A DNA stretch of 64,000 nucleotides, from positions 124,001 through 188,000 of the forward strand of contig JAANDG010000007.1 of the NCBI GenBank assembly GCA_036852015.1. Direction: 5' to 3'. Made by a program: the position numbers and the translations under genes. The stretch comes from Pelodera strongyloides. Taxonomy: Eukaryota > Nematoda > Chromadorea > Rhabditida > Rhabditidae. The notes under the pieces were generated by a model. The model ran no database searches and had not been told where the DNA came from. It worked only from the letters and a program-made list of their open reading frames with translations. Numbering within the stretch: the stretch's first letter is position 1; every line of letters starts with the position of its first letter. Shown here one piece after another: positions 24,401 to 39,400 of the stretch.

Positions 24401-27400
24401 AACAGGTCCTCGAGACTGGTGTCCTTCAAATGAATGGCCTGATCAAAGACACTGCGGCCACTTGCATTGCTGAGAATAAGGCTGGAAAAGCTGCCCAAGT
24501 CCTCACCATTTTGGTGAGAGGTAAGTGGGCTGGATTTTGGCCTCATTTAACGCATCCAGTTGATTATGTGTTAGCACGTTGGCATGGAGTTCAAAACGTC
24601 TATATATGACAGGATCATAGGAGTAATTAATCTTGCTCACATTGTCATTTGATGATAAAAATGAATTTGTTTTACTTTAGGACCTGGCACTGCTCCAAAT
24701 GAAATCGTGGTGAGACCTCTGCCCAATCAGGAGCTCAATGTTGAGTGGACCACCCCCGATGAGACGAATGGACGTGTCACCGACTACATCATCCACTACG
24801 GAGAGGTGCCCGAAGGTTCGTGCCTTAGTTTTCCCTTTTTGCAGTGTAAAGCGGTACGACACGAGGTTTCTGAAGCTTATTCACTTCCATGTGCCGCTTC
24901 GGCACAAAAGGGAACATATACCATGATGAATGGAAATGAAGTTGTCCAGCTAGGAGAACAAACATATGTAGGAACTCTATGTAAGTTCTACACTTATTCA
25001 AATTCTAGGAGCAACCGAACCCAGGGAATGGACAACGGTATCAGTTCCGGCGGCCGAGATCAACCATAAACTGGCACAATTGGATCCGAAGAAGACTTAT
25101 GCTGTGAAGATGCAGGCAGTCTCGGACCGTGGACCTGGAGTTGTCTCTGACGTAACGATGGTCAAGACACTGCCACAGGGTACGTGGTCACAAAGTGGTT
25201 CCCCAATTTGAACAATTAACAATACAAACATGTAGTATAATATATAATGTACTGTATAGCATACTGTCGATATCGCATATCGACATCTTGAGTTTAGAAT
25301 TTTGTGTTCAACTTTACAAGTTTTCAGCCTAGTTTAACTTTTGACCCTTCGGTAGTCAACCTTACACTTAATAATATGGTTTATTGGAAGACAATAAATA
25401 AATAAACAAAAAAGAGCATGCAGAGTAATAATGGACAACTAATGTCAAATGCCAACCAACAGGAACCCGAAGACACGGCGCTTCACAACGCACCTATACT
25501 GACGACGGACCAAAATGACTTAGCGTACTTTTAGCTCCTGCCAAGATCGAAGATCCAAAGTTGGTTGTCCATCCAAATAATACGGTATCGATTGATTTCG
25601 AGTCACCCAAAAACCCAGAGGATACTGGAAAGCATGTCACGGTGTGTCTTATTATATTTTATATGGAGTCGTGAAAAGAGTCAAGTCTGGCTACGGTATC
25701 TCGTCTTATGGGTAAGGATATCTAAACGAGTTTCGGGTGATGTAGTGAAGTTTTCACAGTAGTTTTTTTTCAAACCCTCCTTTCTGTGCATTTGTAAATT
25801 CAGATGTACTTTTTGTGTGGTCCGAACCTTTCATGATATTCAAAGATGCATTTTCTTTTAGGACTACGTTGTGCAGTACACGGCCGAAGATCCTCCATCA
25901 GAGGATTCCGACTGGAAAGAGTTGACATTCCATGACCCTGACGAGGCCGACGATGAGACTCACATCACCATTGACGGAGAGAACTTCAACCCCGAGACCA
26001 AGTATAATATGAAGATCATCCCGAGGGGAGAGATAGACGGACCACCCTGCGACCCCATTACTTTCATGACTGGAGATGGAAGTAAGTGCTTTAACTTATG
26101 TTTGTGATTTTCTTACTTTTACAAGAACTTGTAAAGCTTAAGTTTTTGTGTACGATGAAGTACTGTTAAGTTAAGTAAACGACCGCGACACTGTAAATAT
26201 TTTCTTAAAACGGTGTGAAAGTTTTTGTTGTATTTTTTTGTTCAGATAATAATTGATATAAATATCAGTGCCGATAGTTGTATGCACTTTCCTAGCAATA
26301 GTGGGAAAACATAGAATATCTCTCTCGCCCTTCTCATTCCAAATTTTTCCATGTATATCTTGAACCTTTTTAGTCATTCCTCCCGACAAACCGGTGATCA
26401 ACGTCGATGCGGATGACAACACAATATCTGTGCCGGCGGGCACGGACTACACCGTTTCCTGCTCGAGCAGCGGTTTCCCGCCCCCACAGATGAGATGGGT
26501 CGATGAAAATAATCAGGTTAGAATTAAATCCGGGAGCAGGAAGGTTTATTGAAGGTTCAAGTTTAGAAAATGGTCATGTAGGAACAAATCATTACGATCA
26601 ACAATAAGCAGGGAAGGAATTTCAATTTTGAATTTCAAGTATTGATATGCCCTTCGCTTATCCTTGTTACCTTTCAGATTCTCTCTGACAATGACAAACT
26701 CCGGCTGACCGACGTGCGCAAAACTGTGAAGGCAATTTGCATAGCCGAGAACCGCGGTGGACACGAGGAGACCGAGTTCATCGTCTTTGTCGCAGGTTTT
26801 CTATTTGTTTCTAAACAAATTCGACTTTTCTGATTTTTTCAATTGTTATGTAATCTATATTGAATCCACACAATTTGTGGTAGAACGAACTATTTACATA
26901 TTTGTTGAGTAAATACACAACGGGGTGATGAAGAACACTAGCGTACTGTAATACTGTAGTCGATTAGAAATAGGGAACAAAAATTCACGTAATTTTCAAG
27001 GGTGTGACACTCTAACAATTTGTAAACCTTTTTGGGGAATACCTGTCTTTTTCATCAAACGATATGCTACTATGAAGGCAAATAAACAAAACAATTCTTA
27101 GGACCTGGAACTGCTCCAGAGAACGTTCAACTGGTGGCAGAGAAGCCACACACGATTACTGTTACGTGGGAACCACCTACCATTCCCAATGGAAACATTA
27201 CCAAATACATCATCTACTACACTCCATTGGAAGATCAGGTTAGCTATTTCTTCTTTATTTACAGCGAAATGCTAGCCCCTTTGGAAAATTTGCATATGAT
27301 AAGCAACTACTATGTATCCTATGCTAATTTTGTACGATCGTCCACGGCAATCGTACAAAATTAGCATAGGATACATAGGATATGCTTATCATATGCAAAT

Positions 27401-30400
27401 TTTCCAAAGAGGCTAGCATTTCGCTTTAAAGCCACAACGTTAAAATTATCTAATTAACTGGGTTCATGTCACATTGCGGCATATTTTTAATTCGAAGCGT
27501 TGTTGCACATGTTAGAAAACGAGAAGTGACCCCCATACTCTGTGGGACCTACCAATAGCTCGTATTTATACTTCTCGTACTCGTATTTGTTTATGTTTCT
27601 AACTTATTTAAATAAACTTTACATATTTGTAGGATCCAAATCGTCAAATCGGACAAGTTGCTACAAAACCAATCACCGAGTGGCTTGCTCTACACTATCA
27701 CAATGGAAACTTGAATGATGGAATACAGGTAGATAAATGCAACCCTTTCGATAGAGATATTTAACGATTCAGTCCCACGTAAAAAAAGTAATATAACGTT
27801 AAATTGGTATTGCTCAATGTTTCGGATTTCTCATATGGAGCACTGTGGTCTCAGATTGTACACGTGCGAAATATTTGAGACATACGAGATGTGGTTATAA
27901 TTTGACGTGTTTCAAACTTTTAAGTGCGTAACAATGGTAACAATATGTTATATTTTCATATCATTTCATTCTTGTCATGCCATATATAGTGATGAGTATT
28001 TGGCAGGATTACAAAATAATAAAACTTATTGTTCGAAGCAGTTGGGTAGCTTTTCATGTTCATTTTTCCAGACCGCTGAGGTGAAGGACTTTGTCGCAAC
28101 TGATACTGCATATGCTGTAGTCCTGCAGGCGATCAATAAAGATGGCCCTGGACCCTACTCCAATCAATACACAATCAGAACAATGAGCAAGGGTACAGTT
28201 TAATGATTAGTTTCAATGTTTTGAGAAAAAAATCGGAAAGCCATTTGAATATCTAAAAGGTTAATTTGGTCACTAATTCTGTTGGTTAGTGAACTGTGAG
28301 CACTCTACATGGGTCTACTCACTTCTGCGTGTTTTCACACTAGTTTCCCCACAGAAAAATTTATTACAACTTTTTACGTGTTTTTTTTTAAACATATTCT
28401 CATACAGCTCGCGAAGGCCCTCCCACTGATCTGAAGGTGATTCCCGATGGACAACGATCAGCAAATATCGATTGGAAGGTTAGCAGAGGGACACTTATTG
28501 ATTTTTTGTATTCCTTGGTGACCGTTTCCTAAGCTCTCAGACCTCTGTAGTATTCACTAAGGTTGAATAACAAGCTGTCTTCATATTTGTGATTTAACTA
28601 AAATTACAAACCTATCAGATACATATAAAGACAATGCTTATCAGATGCCACCAACAATCGAAGAGGCCCCAATCGGATATGAAATCTATTATATCCCCGG
28701 TGATAAGAGTATTGACGCAGATGAGAAAGTCAGCATAGGAGATTGGTCAGTTTCCACCATTATCTAACAACCAGCCGGCTCACGCCGCCTGAGGCGACTT
28801 ACATGGAAATATGATTGGTTTAGCTAGCATGGGCATACTTATATACAAAGCTTCAAACGTATCATAAGAAATTCACATAATAGGAAACAATTGCATACGC
28901 ATACTTCGATATTGAGCTGTGAAACTCTTTTTATACCCGAACATCTCTGTTCTTCAACTGCACGTTTCCCGCGAAACAAACATAAATTCCGCGTTTCCTG
29001 GCAGGCTAGCACCCAGTCCCACGCAATAAGAAAAGGCGCATGTTTCCTGACAGGTTAGCCAATCATGTCCCGCAATTAAACATTAGGCAAGGCCTTGTGT
29101 TAGCGGCAAGGCCCCTAATTAGCGCTCGCACTAAGAACCGAATCCCGCGTTTCCCGCTTGTTTGGGAGGAAACGTGGGATTACGATTACCGCTAAACTGC
29201 GAATGAGGAACATAGTTTTCCGTAACGCGCATCGGTATGCAAATTACGCTACAGTTACTCTTTTATATAATAAGATTATCTGATAATTATCTTATAAAAG
29301 TTCACATTATTATACATGTATTTCATTGATTGCATACTTTTCATATTACTTCTCGGTTCGATTTACATTTAGAGATCCATGGGGATGGGAGTCATTTTAT
29401 TACAAAAGAATTTGTTAGTAATTTCAGGGCCGGTTTAAATAATTATAATCTCTACTTTAGGTACAAGATCGCCATCGATGACCCGAACAAACTGGCACAT
29501 CGCATTAACAGTCTTCTGGCCCCGGATACCGATTACGTATTCAAAATTCGCGCCATTTATTCGGATGGACCCAGCGTGTTCTCGGAACCGTGCATTACAA
29601 AGACGCTGCCTGATGGTAAGTTTAATTACCACATATCACGAATTATTTCTTACTGCAAGCGCCTTAAAGATGTACTGCACGTGTTTGTGAACCCTGTATT
29701 TATTAAACACAATTGAATAGGGTTCCATTTTCCATTAAGTGCCGAAATGAAACAGAACGGCGCACATCTAGCGTATAAACATCTAAACGCATAAACCACG
29801 TAGCATATCGCTTTGAGCAACCTCAACCTCATTTATATATTGGTTAAATTTTGAACTCACTGTGTGTACGAACGGCCAAAACTATTATGTAAATCTTATA
29901 GATGGGGAAAAAAGTTATTTTACTTCATCGCTCAAAGGTTTGCTCTTTTCTTTTCTTATATCTTGAATGGTGGTCTTTTTCTGCATGTGTCCGGGTTGAA
30001 AATTGTTAGTTTTTTTTGGGAATCATAGTTTTAAATGGGTTCTGTTTCTATATGTGTTCTTGGGTCTTATTTTGGGTTATACTTTTAAAAAGTGACATAT
30101 ACTGCATGCGTTCAATTGACATATACAATGAAATTAACATTATTTTATAGGTAACGCTCCATACATCACCATCTCTACTGGAGACAATGGCGTTGAAGGC
30201 CAGACCCGTATTGATTTGTTGCCTGGCTCACAGATTACCGTATCTTGTAACGCGACGGGACACCCGCAACCAGAAGTCAAGTGGATTAAGGCCGGAACCT
30301 TTGAGATCGATCCTTCTATTGTAAGTCCTACGGGATGACAGATCTTAGAAGAACACCTAGAAACCTGCGCACGACTTTTTGTAGTAATTCACTACCTCGA

Positions 30401-33400
30401 GAAAATGCACACAAAAGTAACAAATGAAGGCAAAACTAAAGTTGATCGATATATACTCCCGCATACGGATATGAGATGTGCAACACGTATGTATGCTGCA
30501 AGAAGTAGTTTCATATGCAGATTGTTGAGTTAGAACACCGGGAAGTTCAAAAGTCTTGGCAAAAGAAAGGGATTGCTAATTTAGGTAAAAGCAGATGAAA
30601 CGTCGCATGCTGAATTCTCTCTGCAAGTTTCCAATATCACTGAGGATACGACATTTAATTGTGTCGCCAAAAATCCACTTGGCGCTGCAAATTGGACAAT
30701 CACTGTCAATATGTTGGAAGGTAAGGAAATAGGCGGGACACACTTTTAAAGCAGTATAGCATGCGGTTTGCATATGCTGGCCAACATCATCTCCATATCT
30801 TATGTGCAAATTGTGCTCCATTCTCTAAATTAATGCATGGAACAGCGGCCTTATTTTCAAAACCGCGTGTCATACTATCATACGAAGCGATTTGCACCCG
30901 AACAAGAAGTATATAAAAAGTATTAAAACAACTGTAGTTAGTAGTGTTTCCAACAATAACGTTCATTGTTTTATTTATATTTTTTAGAACTACGTCCAAA
31001 TTGGCACGACGATTTCGTGATTGCCCGGCCAGTACAGGGAAAACCTGCTCTTCAATTCACCGACGAACTGCCGGCATACCTGAAGACACCGGTTTGGATT
31101 TGATATCATTTGATTAGAGTTTATTTACGGCCTATTATCGGAGGTACGAGGTACAACCAAAGAAAACAAAGTGCATAGCATATTTTAAAATAAACTCATG
31201 AATGGCGATAGATTATCTAAATTTATTTATATTAGACGCCATTGTGCGCGAAGTTTTTATACATTTTGAAAAATCACAACTTATTTAGAACGAGTGGCGT
31301 ATTTTGTACACCGATGATCCAGAGAAACCCCGCGATGAATGGCAAACAGTTGACGCCTCTGGTAGACCACTGACCACCGTTGATGTAAGTTTAAGAAAAC
31401 GTTATTCGTTGTTTGTAATATGTATAGTGGTTATTAATAATGAAGTAATGAATTCTTGACAGAGAGATTGGTTGCGGGAGTAGACAGAGGAGAGAGAGGA
31501 GAGAGAGAGAGGAGAGAGAGACCGCGAGAGAGACAGATAAGAGAGAGAGAGAGAGAGAAGAGAGAGAGGAAACCAGGATTCAGGAAACCATACATTTGTA
31601 GTGACAGAAAATTGATAATGAGACTTATTAAATACAATAAATTTAAATACAATATTTAACGGATGTGTATTATCTCATGGTCAGTTCTTGTTTGACAGGA
31701 TGACAGAAATTGTAATCTTTCTATTTATAGGTTCCCGAAATGGAACCCGGAAAGTACTATTACATCATAGTGGACAATCCAGACAAAGGCATTCAGACAC
31801 CAACTTTCCTCGTACAGACACCAAGTAGGTTTATTTTCGTACTCGTGTGACGTGCGAGTCAAGGAAGGCATCTGAAAGTGGTACATCCATGTTTTGTCTG
31901 CTAGTGTGCTACATTCTGTGCGATTTCCGTCATATTGCGGACATGGCATTTTGCATATATAATATTCTTTGAATGTGCAGGTGTGCAGGTATCCACTCAC
32001 AAACCCCCTTTGATACCGGCATGGTACTAAACACAATTACACATTGCGGTGTGGTTAATTATAATTCTCCATTCAGAAGCCGCTAATGACATTCGCATTG
32101 GAACAAATATCAACGACGAAACTGTCATCGATTTCAAGCCGGCAATCGCGTCTCAACCAATCAAGGTAACGGATAATCTAAATGCAGTAACAAGGTGTAA
32201 ACCCAGCTGCCCCGCCCCCTCCAGAACACTACGAAAATCATCGAGAATACATTTTCATACTACTTCTTGTTGTAATACATTATTATTATTATTCTTTATT
32301 TATATTTCGTTCAGAACTACACGATCAAATACTGGCCCGTGCGAGATCCGCTGGCCGTTCGTCAAGTGGAATCCGATCCTGACAAGACCTCCGGAATTGT
32401 ACTGGAAGGAGTCGAACCCGATACGGACTACAATTTTGTGGTTGGACTTTTGTTTCATTGAATTTGCCACCTGCATACACATTTGAATTTTATTTGAGCA
32501 TTTTTTGGGAGAGAATCGCTTCAAGAAATGAGGTCAATAACAAACTAATGAAACGAGGTTATTTTTGTCATTTTATGCAGCCAATGGATTTTTTTTGCTC
32601 TTGTAGTTTGTAATTATTCGCATAGCTCATATACAATTTTCATCCTATCGCAGAGAGTGAGAGGAGAGAGAGAGAGATACACTTTGTTTTGACACATATT
32701 TTTTTAGGTGTCAGCCGAGTTCTACGACGATGAGAATCTCCCCAGTGAGGTGATCACAATTCGTACCCCGCCTGGAGGTTACTTTTTTATTTCGACAGAT
32801 TTTTTTCATTCGCAGAAACATTTATCCAACTCTTTTCATAATTACATCTATGTGGACACACAACAAACTGTGATGTTGCAAGAAATATTTAGTGCAAAAT
32901 GTTCAGATAATCCGAAAATTTGGGCAAAAAAATTCGAAAAACTATGGAAATTCATGTGTAGTCATTGAAAGCCTCTTTTCTCTTGAGAAGAACTGTATTC
33001 AAGTATTCACATTTTTTTATGAAAATTAGTGTGCCATTCTTGTGCGTTTGCTGCACCGAGTGAAATGTAATTTGCATAGTATGCATGAGAATGAAGTTCT
33101 CAAAAACGCGTGTCACGTCGCTTTAAGCACTCTCGAAATACTAAAGGAAGTCAATTCAGAAGTGGATTGCAAGTGTGACCATGCGTGCAGATTTGTGGAG
33201 GCAGAAGATGGGCACCTTCAGTCACAATGTTACTGCAATCAGGGTTTCGAGCTGGCCGAAGACGGAACGACATGCGTTCCCCTTGATGAATGGATGACTT
33301 CACCTCGCGTTGTCCAGGTACAACGATCTAGAACTAATAGCAGACTGATAGTCTTAAAGGGATCGGTTCACCTTAAATTGTGTCTGTTTTTTTTTGTTTC

Positions 33401-36400
33401 TTTATTTTCTATACAAACAAGGCAGGACAATTACCCTTTGCCATTTTGGACCGATCAATCCACCCCTTTATCACCTAATATCTCCGTGAGTATTGAAACA
33501 GAACACTACTTTTTGTATTACAAATTTTTATTATCCCTAATAGAAAATAAAGAAACAAAAAAAAACAGACACAATTTAAGGCGAACCGATCCCTTTAAGG
33601 TGGCTATCTAACAGCGTGATAGACACATGTATACATTCAAAAAAGGCGAGAGACGTTGCGCCTAATTCAATGTTTGTGTCACATTATGTTTGTCAATTTG
33701 ACGGTTTTTTCTTTTAGGTCACCCCGTCAGCTATCCCAACAGAACAGGAGCCTGTCGAAGTGCCAACAAGATCTCCAGAAGAAGAAGTTGCCACTGTTCC
33801 GTTACATAAACCGGTTCCAAGTGTGGATGCCATTGGCAGGCCAATTCCGCCTGTGGTATCGCAATATGGCAAACCGCTACCAACTGACGAAACTGGTCAA
33901 CTTGTCGACTCGAATGGAAAGCCTATTAACAGAGACGAACATGGACAACCAGTGGCCCCAGACGGGAGTGCTCTACCTACGGACGAAAGCGGTCAATTAA
34001 TATATCCGTATGTTGACAGGGACGGCTCAATTGTGCCAACAAAACCAGTATTCACATTGGTCGACCAGCAGGGCAATGTCTTGCAAAGAAACGCAGATGA
34101 CTATTTCATTGATGTTAAGGGAGACGTTGTGCACACTGACGAATTCGGACGACCTGTGGCTGATGATGGAGATGTATTGCCAACAAGCGATGATGGGCAC
34201 TTTGTTCTCGTTGCACCTGCCGAAGTCAAAGAAATTCCCATTGAGCACGAAGAGGACAAAGTTGAGGTGCCCTTCCTGATCGTTGATGGCTATCCCGTAA
34301 ACATTGATGAAGACGGACAATTTGTGGATAGCGAAGGAAATGTGTTGGATGTGAACGAGGAAGGAATCCCTCTTGACGAGAACAGCCAGCCGTTACCGAC
34401 AAACGACGCCGGATTGTTTGTCGTTCCGAAGACGAAGACACCAGCCAGTACAAGGAAACCAATAACGATCCTAGATTCGGATGGCCTTGCTCTCCCAACA
34501 GATCACACTGGCGCGTTTATCGATCGAGACCAACAAACAATTCCCACAGATGCGGAAGGACAGCCATTGGGATCAGATGGTCAACCACTTCCGACAGATG
34601 CGGAGGGAAGCTACATATATACGGAATTACCAGAACAACCTGAAGAAGTGGTGGCAACAGATGAAACGGGACATGTTGTTGTACCAATAAGGAACACAGA
34701 TGGAACCCTCATGCCGACAGACTCGACTGGTCGCTTTGTGACCAATGAAGGTGTCACAATCGAGATTACCGATGATGGAAAACCTTTGGGACCCGATGGT
34801 GAAGTGCTACCCACAGATGAAACTGGAAGCTTCGTGTATCCGGCCGTTGGACCTGGAGGAAGTCCGGTTCCCACAGACGAGCATAATCGACCAATCTACC
34901 CAGTGGTCGGACCCGACGGTACTCCGCTGCCTACCGACGACAGCGGCGCAACTATTGGAGAAGACGGTCAACCGATCCCAACCGACGCATCCGGCAAGCC
35001 ACTTGGACCCGATGGACAGCCACTACCGACTGACAGTCAAGGACAATTTGTTGCCGTACCAACTGGCGAACCTTCGGCTACCAGAGAAATTCCCACTGAT
35101 GCAAGCGGCGCTGCCATTCTTCCCGTTGTCGATTCTGAAGGTTCTCCTCTTCCAACGGATTCAGCCGGTAACTTTGTGACGGTAGACGGAACAGTCATTG
35201 AACGAGATGAGGATGGCAAGCCTTTGGGACCTGATGGCGAAGTGCTACCCACGGATGAAACTGGAAACTTCGTGTATCCGGCCGTTGGGCCTGGCGGAAG
35301 TCCGATTCCCACTGACGAGCACATGCGACCAATCTACCCAGTGGTCGGACCCGACGGTACTCCTCTGCCTACCGACGACAGCGGCGCAATTATTGGAGAA
35401 GACGGTCAACCGATCCCAACAGACGCATCCGGCAAGCCACTTGGACCCGATGGACAGCCACTACCGACTGACAGTCAAGGACAATTTGTTGCCGTACCAA
35501 CTGGCGCACCTGCGGCTTCCAGAGAACTTCCCACTGATGCAAGCGGTGCTGCGATTCTTCCTGTTGTCGATTCTGAAGGTTCTCCTCTTCCAACGGATTC
35601 AGCCGGCAACTTTGTGACGGCAGACGGAACAGTCATTGAACGAGATGAGGATGGCAAGCCTTTGGGACCTGATGGCGAAGTGCTACCCACGGATGAAACT
35701 GGAAACTTCGTGTATCCGGCCGTTGGGCCTGGCGGAAGTCCGATTCCCACTGACGAGCACATGAGACCAATCTACCCAGTGGTCGGACCAGACGGTACTC
35801 CGCTGCCTACCGACGACAGCGGCGCAACTATTGGAGAAGACGGTCAACCGATCCCAACCGACGCATCCGGCAAGCCACTTGGACCCGATGGACAGCCACT
35901 ACCGACTGACAGTCAAGGACAATTTGTTGCCGTACCAACTGGCGAACCTTCGGCTACCAGAGAAATTCCCACTGATGCAAGCGGCGCTGCCATTCTTCCC
36001 GTTGTCGATTCTGAAGGTTCTCCTCTTCCAACGGATTCAGCCGGTAACTTTGTGACGGTAGACGGAACAGTCATTGAACGAGATGAGGATGGCAAGCCTT
36101 TGGGACCTGATGGCGAAGTGCTACCCACGGATGAAACTGGAAACTTCGTGTATCCGGCCGTTGGGCCTGGCGGAAGTCCGATTCCCACTGACGAGCACAT
36201 GCGACCAATCTACCCAGTGGTCGGACCCGACGGTACTCCTCTGCCTACCGACGACAGCGGCGCAACTTATTGGAGAAGACGGTCAACCGATCCCAACAGA
36301 CGCATCCGGCAAGCCACTTGGACCCGATGGACAGCCACTACCGACTGACAGTCAAGGACAATTTGTTGCCGTACCAACTGGCGCACCTGCGGCTTCCAGA

Positions 36401-39400
36401 GAACTTCCCACTGATGCAAGCGGTGCTGCGATTCTTCCTGTTGTCGATTCTGAAGGTTCTCCTCTTCCAACGGATTCAGCCGGCAACTTTGTGACGGCAG
36501 ACGGAACAGTCATTGAACGAGATGAGGATGGCAAGCCTTTGGGACCTGATGGCGAAGTGCTACCCACGGATGAAACTGGAAACTTCGTGTATCCGGCCGT
36601 TGGGCCTGGCGGAAGTCCGATTCCCACTGACGAGCACATGAGACCAATCTATCCAGTGGTCGGACCCGACGGTACTCCTCTGCCTACCGACGACAGCGGC
36701 GCAACTATTGGAGAAGACGGTCAACCGATCCCAACAGACGCATCCGGCAAGCCCCTTGGACCTGATGGACAGCCACTACCGACTGACAGTCAAGGACAAT
36801 TTGTTGCCGTACCAACTGGCGAACCTGCGGCAACCAGAGAACTTCCCACTGATGCAAGTGGTGCTGCCATTTTTCCTGTTATCGATTCTGAAGGTTCTCC
36901 TCTTCCAACGGATTCAGCCGGCAACTTTGTGGCGGTAGACGGAACAGTCATTGAACGAGATGAGGATGGCAAGCCTTTGGGACCTGATGGCGAAGTCCTA
37001 CCCACGGATGAAACTGGAAACTTCGTGTATCCGGCCGTTGGGCCTGGCGGAAGTCCGATTCCCACTGACGAGCACATGAGACCAATCTACCCAGTGGTCG
37101 GACCCGACGGTACTCCGCTGCCCACCGACGACAGCGGCGCAACTATTGGAGAAGACGGTCAACCGATCCCAACCGACGCATCCGGCAAGCCACTTGGACC
37201 CGATGGACAGCCACTACCGACTGACAGTCAAGGACAATTTGTTGCCGTACCAACTGGCGAACCTTCGGCTACCAGAAAAATTCCCACTGATGCAAGCGGC
37301 GCTGCCATTCTTCCTGTTATCGATTCTGAAGGTTCTCCTCTTCCAACGGATTCAGCCGGCAACTTTGTGACGGTAGACGGAACAGTCATTGAACGAGATG
37401 AGGATGGCAAGCCTTTGGGACCTGATGGCGAAGTCCTACCCACGGATGAAACTGGAAACTTCGTGTATCCGGCCGTTGGGCCTGGCGGAAGTCCGATTCC
37501 CACTGACGAGCACATGAGACCAATCTACGCAGTGGTCGGACCCGACGGTACTCCTCTGCCTACCGACGACAGCGGCGCAATTATTGGAGAAGACGGTCAA
37601 CCGATCCCAACAGACGCATCCGGCAAGCCACTTGGACCCGATGGACAGCCACTACCGACTGACAGTCAAGGACAATTTGTTGCCGTACCAACTGGCGCAC
37701 CTGCGGCTTCCAGAGAACTTCCCACTGATGCAAGCGGTGCTGCGATTCTTCCTGTTGTCGATTCTGAAGGTTCTCCTCTTCCAACGGATTCAGCCGGCAA
37801 CTTTGTGACGGCAGACGGAACAGTCATTGAACGAGATGAGGATGGCAAGCCTTTGGGACCTGATGGCGAAGTGCTACCCACGGATGAAACTGGAAACTTC
37901 GTGTATCCGGCCGTTGGGCCTGGCGGAAGTCCGATTCCCACTGACGAGCACAAGAGACCAATCTATCCAGTGGTCGGACCCGACGGTACTCCTATGCCTA
38001 CCGACGACAGCGGCGCAACTATTGGAGAAGACGGTCAACCGATCCCAACAGACGCATCCGGCAAGCCCCTTGGACCTGATGGACAGCCACTACCGACTGA
38101 CAGTCAAGGACAATTTGTTGCCGTACCAACTGGCGAACCTGCGGCAACCAGAGAACTTCCCACTGATGCAAGTGGTGCTGCCATTCTTCCTGTTATCGAT
38201 TCTGAAGGTTCTCCTCTTCCAACGGATTCAGCCGGCAACTTTGTGACGGTAGACGGAACAGTCATTGAACGAGATGAGGATGGCAAGCCTTTGGGACCTG
38301 ATGGCGAAGTCCTACCCACGGATAAAACTGGAAACTTCGTGTATCCGGCCGTTGGGCCTGGCGGAAGTCCGATTCCCACTGACGAGCACATGAGACCAAT
38401 CTACCCAGTGGTCGGACCCGACGGTACTCCGCTGCCCACCGACGACAGCGGCGCAACTATTGGAGAAGACGGTCAACCGATCCCAACCGACGCATCCGGC
38501 AAGCCACTTGGACCCGATGGACAGCCACTACCGACTGACAGTCAAGGACAATTTGTTGCCGTACCAACTGGCGAACCTTCGGCTACCAGAGAAATTCCCA
38601 CTGATGCAAGCGGCGCTGCCATTCTTCCCGTTGTCGATTCTGAAGGTTCTCCTCTTCCAACGGATTCAGCCGGCAACTTTGTGACGGTAGACGGAACAGT
38701 CATTGAACGAGATGAGGATGGCAAGCCTTTGGGACCTGATGGCGAAGTCCTACCCACGGATAAAACTGGAAACTTCGTGTATCCGGCCGTTGGGCCTGGC
38801 GGAAGTCCGATTCCCACTGACGAGCACATGAGACCAATCTACCCAGTGGTCGGACCCGACGGTACTCCGCTGCCCACCGACGACAGCGGCGCAACTATTG
38901 GAGAAGACGGTCAACCGATCCCAACCGACGCATCCGGCAAGCCACTTGGACCCGATGGACAGCCACTACCGACTGACAGTCAAGGACAATTTGTTGCCGT
39001 ACCAACTGGCGAACCTTCGGCTACCAGAGAAAATTCCCACTGATGCAAGCGGCGCTGCCATTCTTCCCGTTGTCGATTCTGAAGGTTCTCCTCTTCCAAC
39101 GGATTCAGCCGGTAACTTTGTGACGGTAGACGGAACAGTCATTGAACGAGATGAGGATGGCAAGCCTTTGGGACCTGATGGCGAAGTGCTACCCACGGAT
39201 GAAACTGGAAACTTCGTGTATCCGGCCGTTGGGCCTGGCGGAAGTCCGATTCCCACTGACGAGCACATGAGACCAATCTATCCAGTGGTCGGACCCGACG
39301 GTACTCCTATGCCTACCGACGACAGCGGCGCAACTATTGGAGAAGACGGTCAACCGATCCCAACAGACGCATCCGGCAAGCCACTTGGACCCGATGGACA

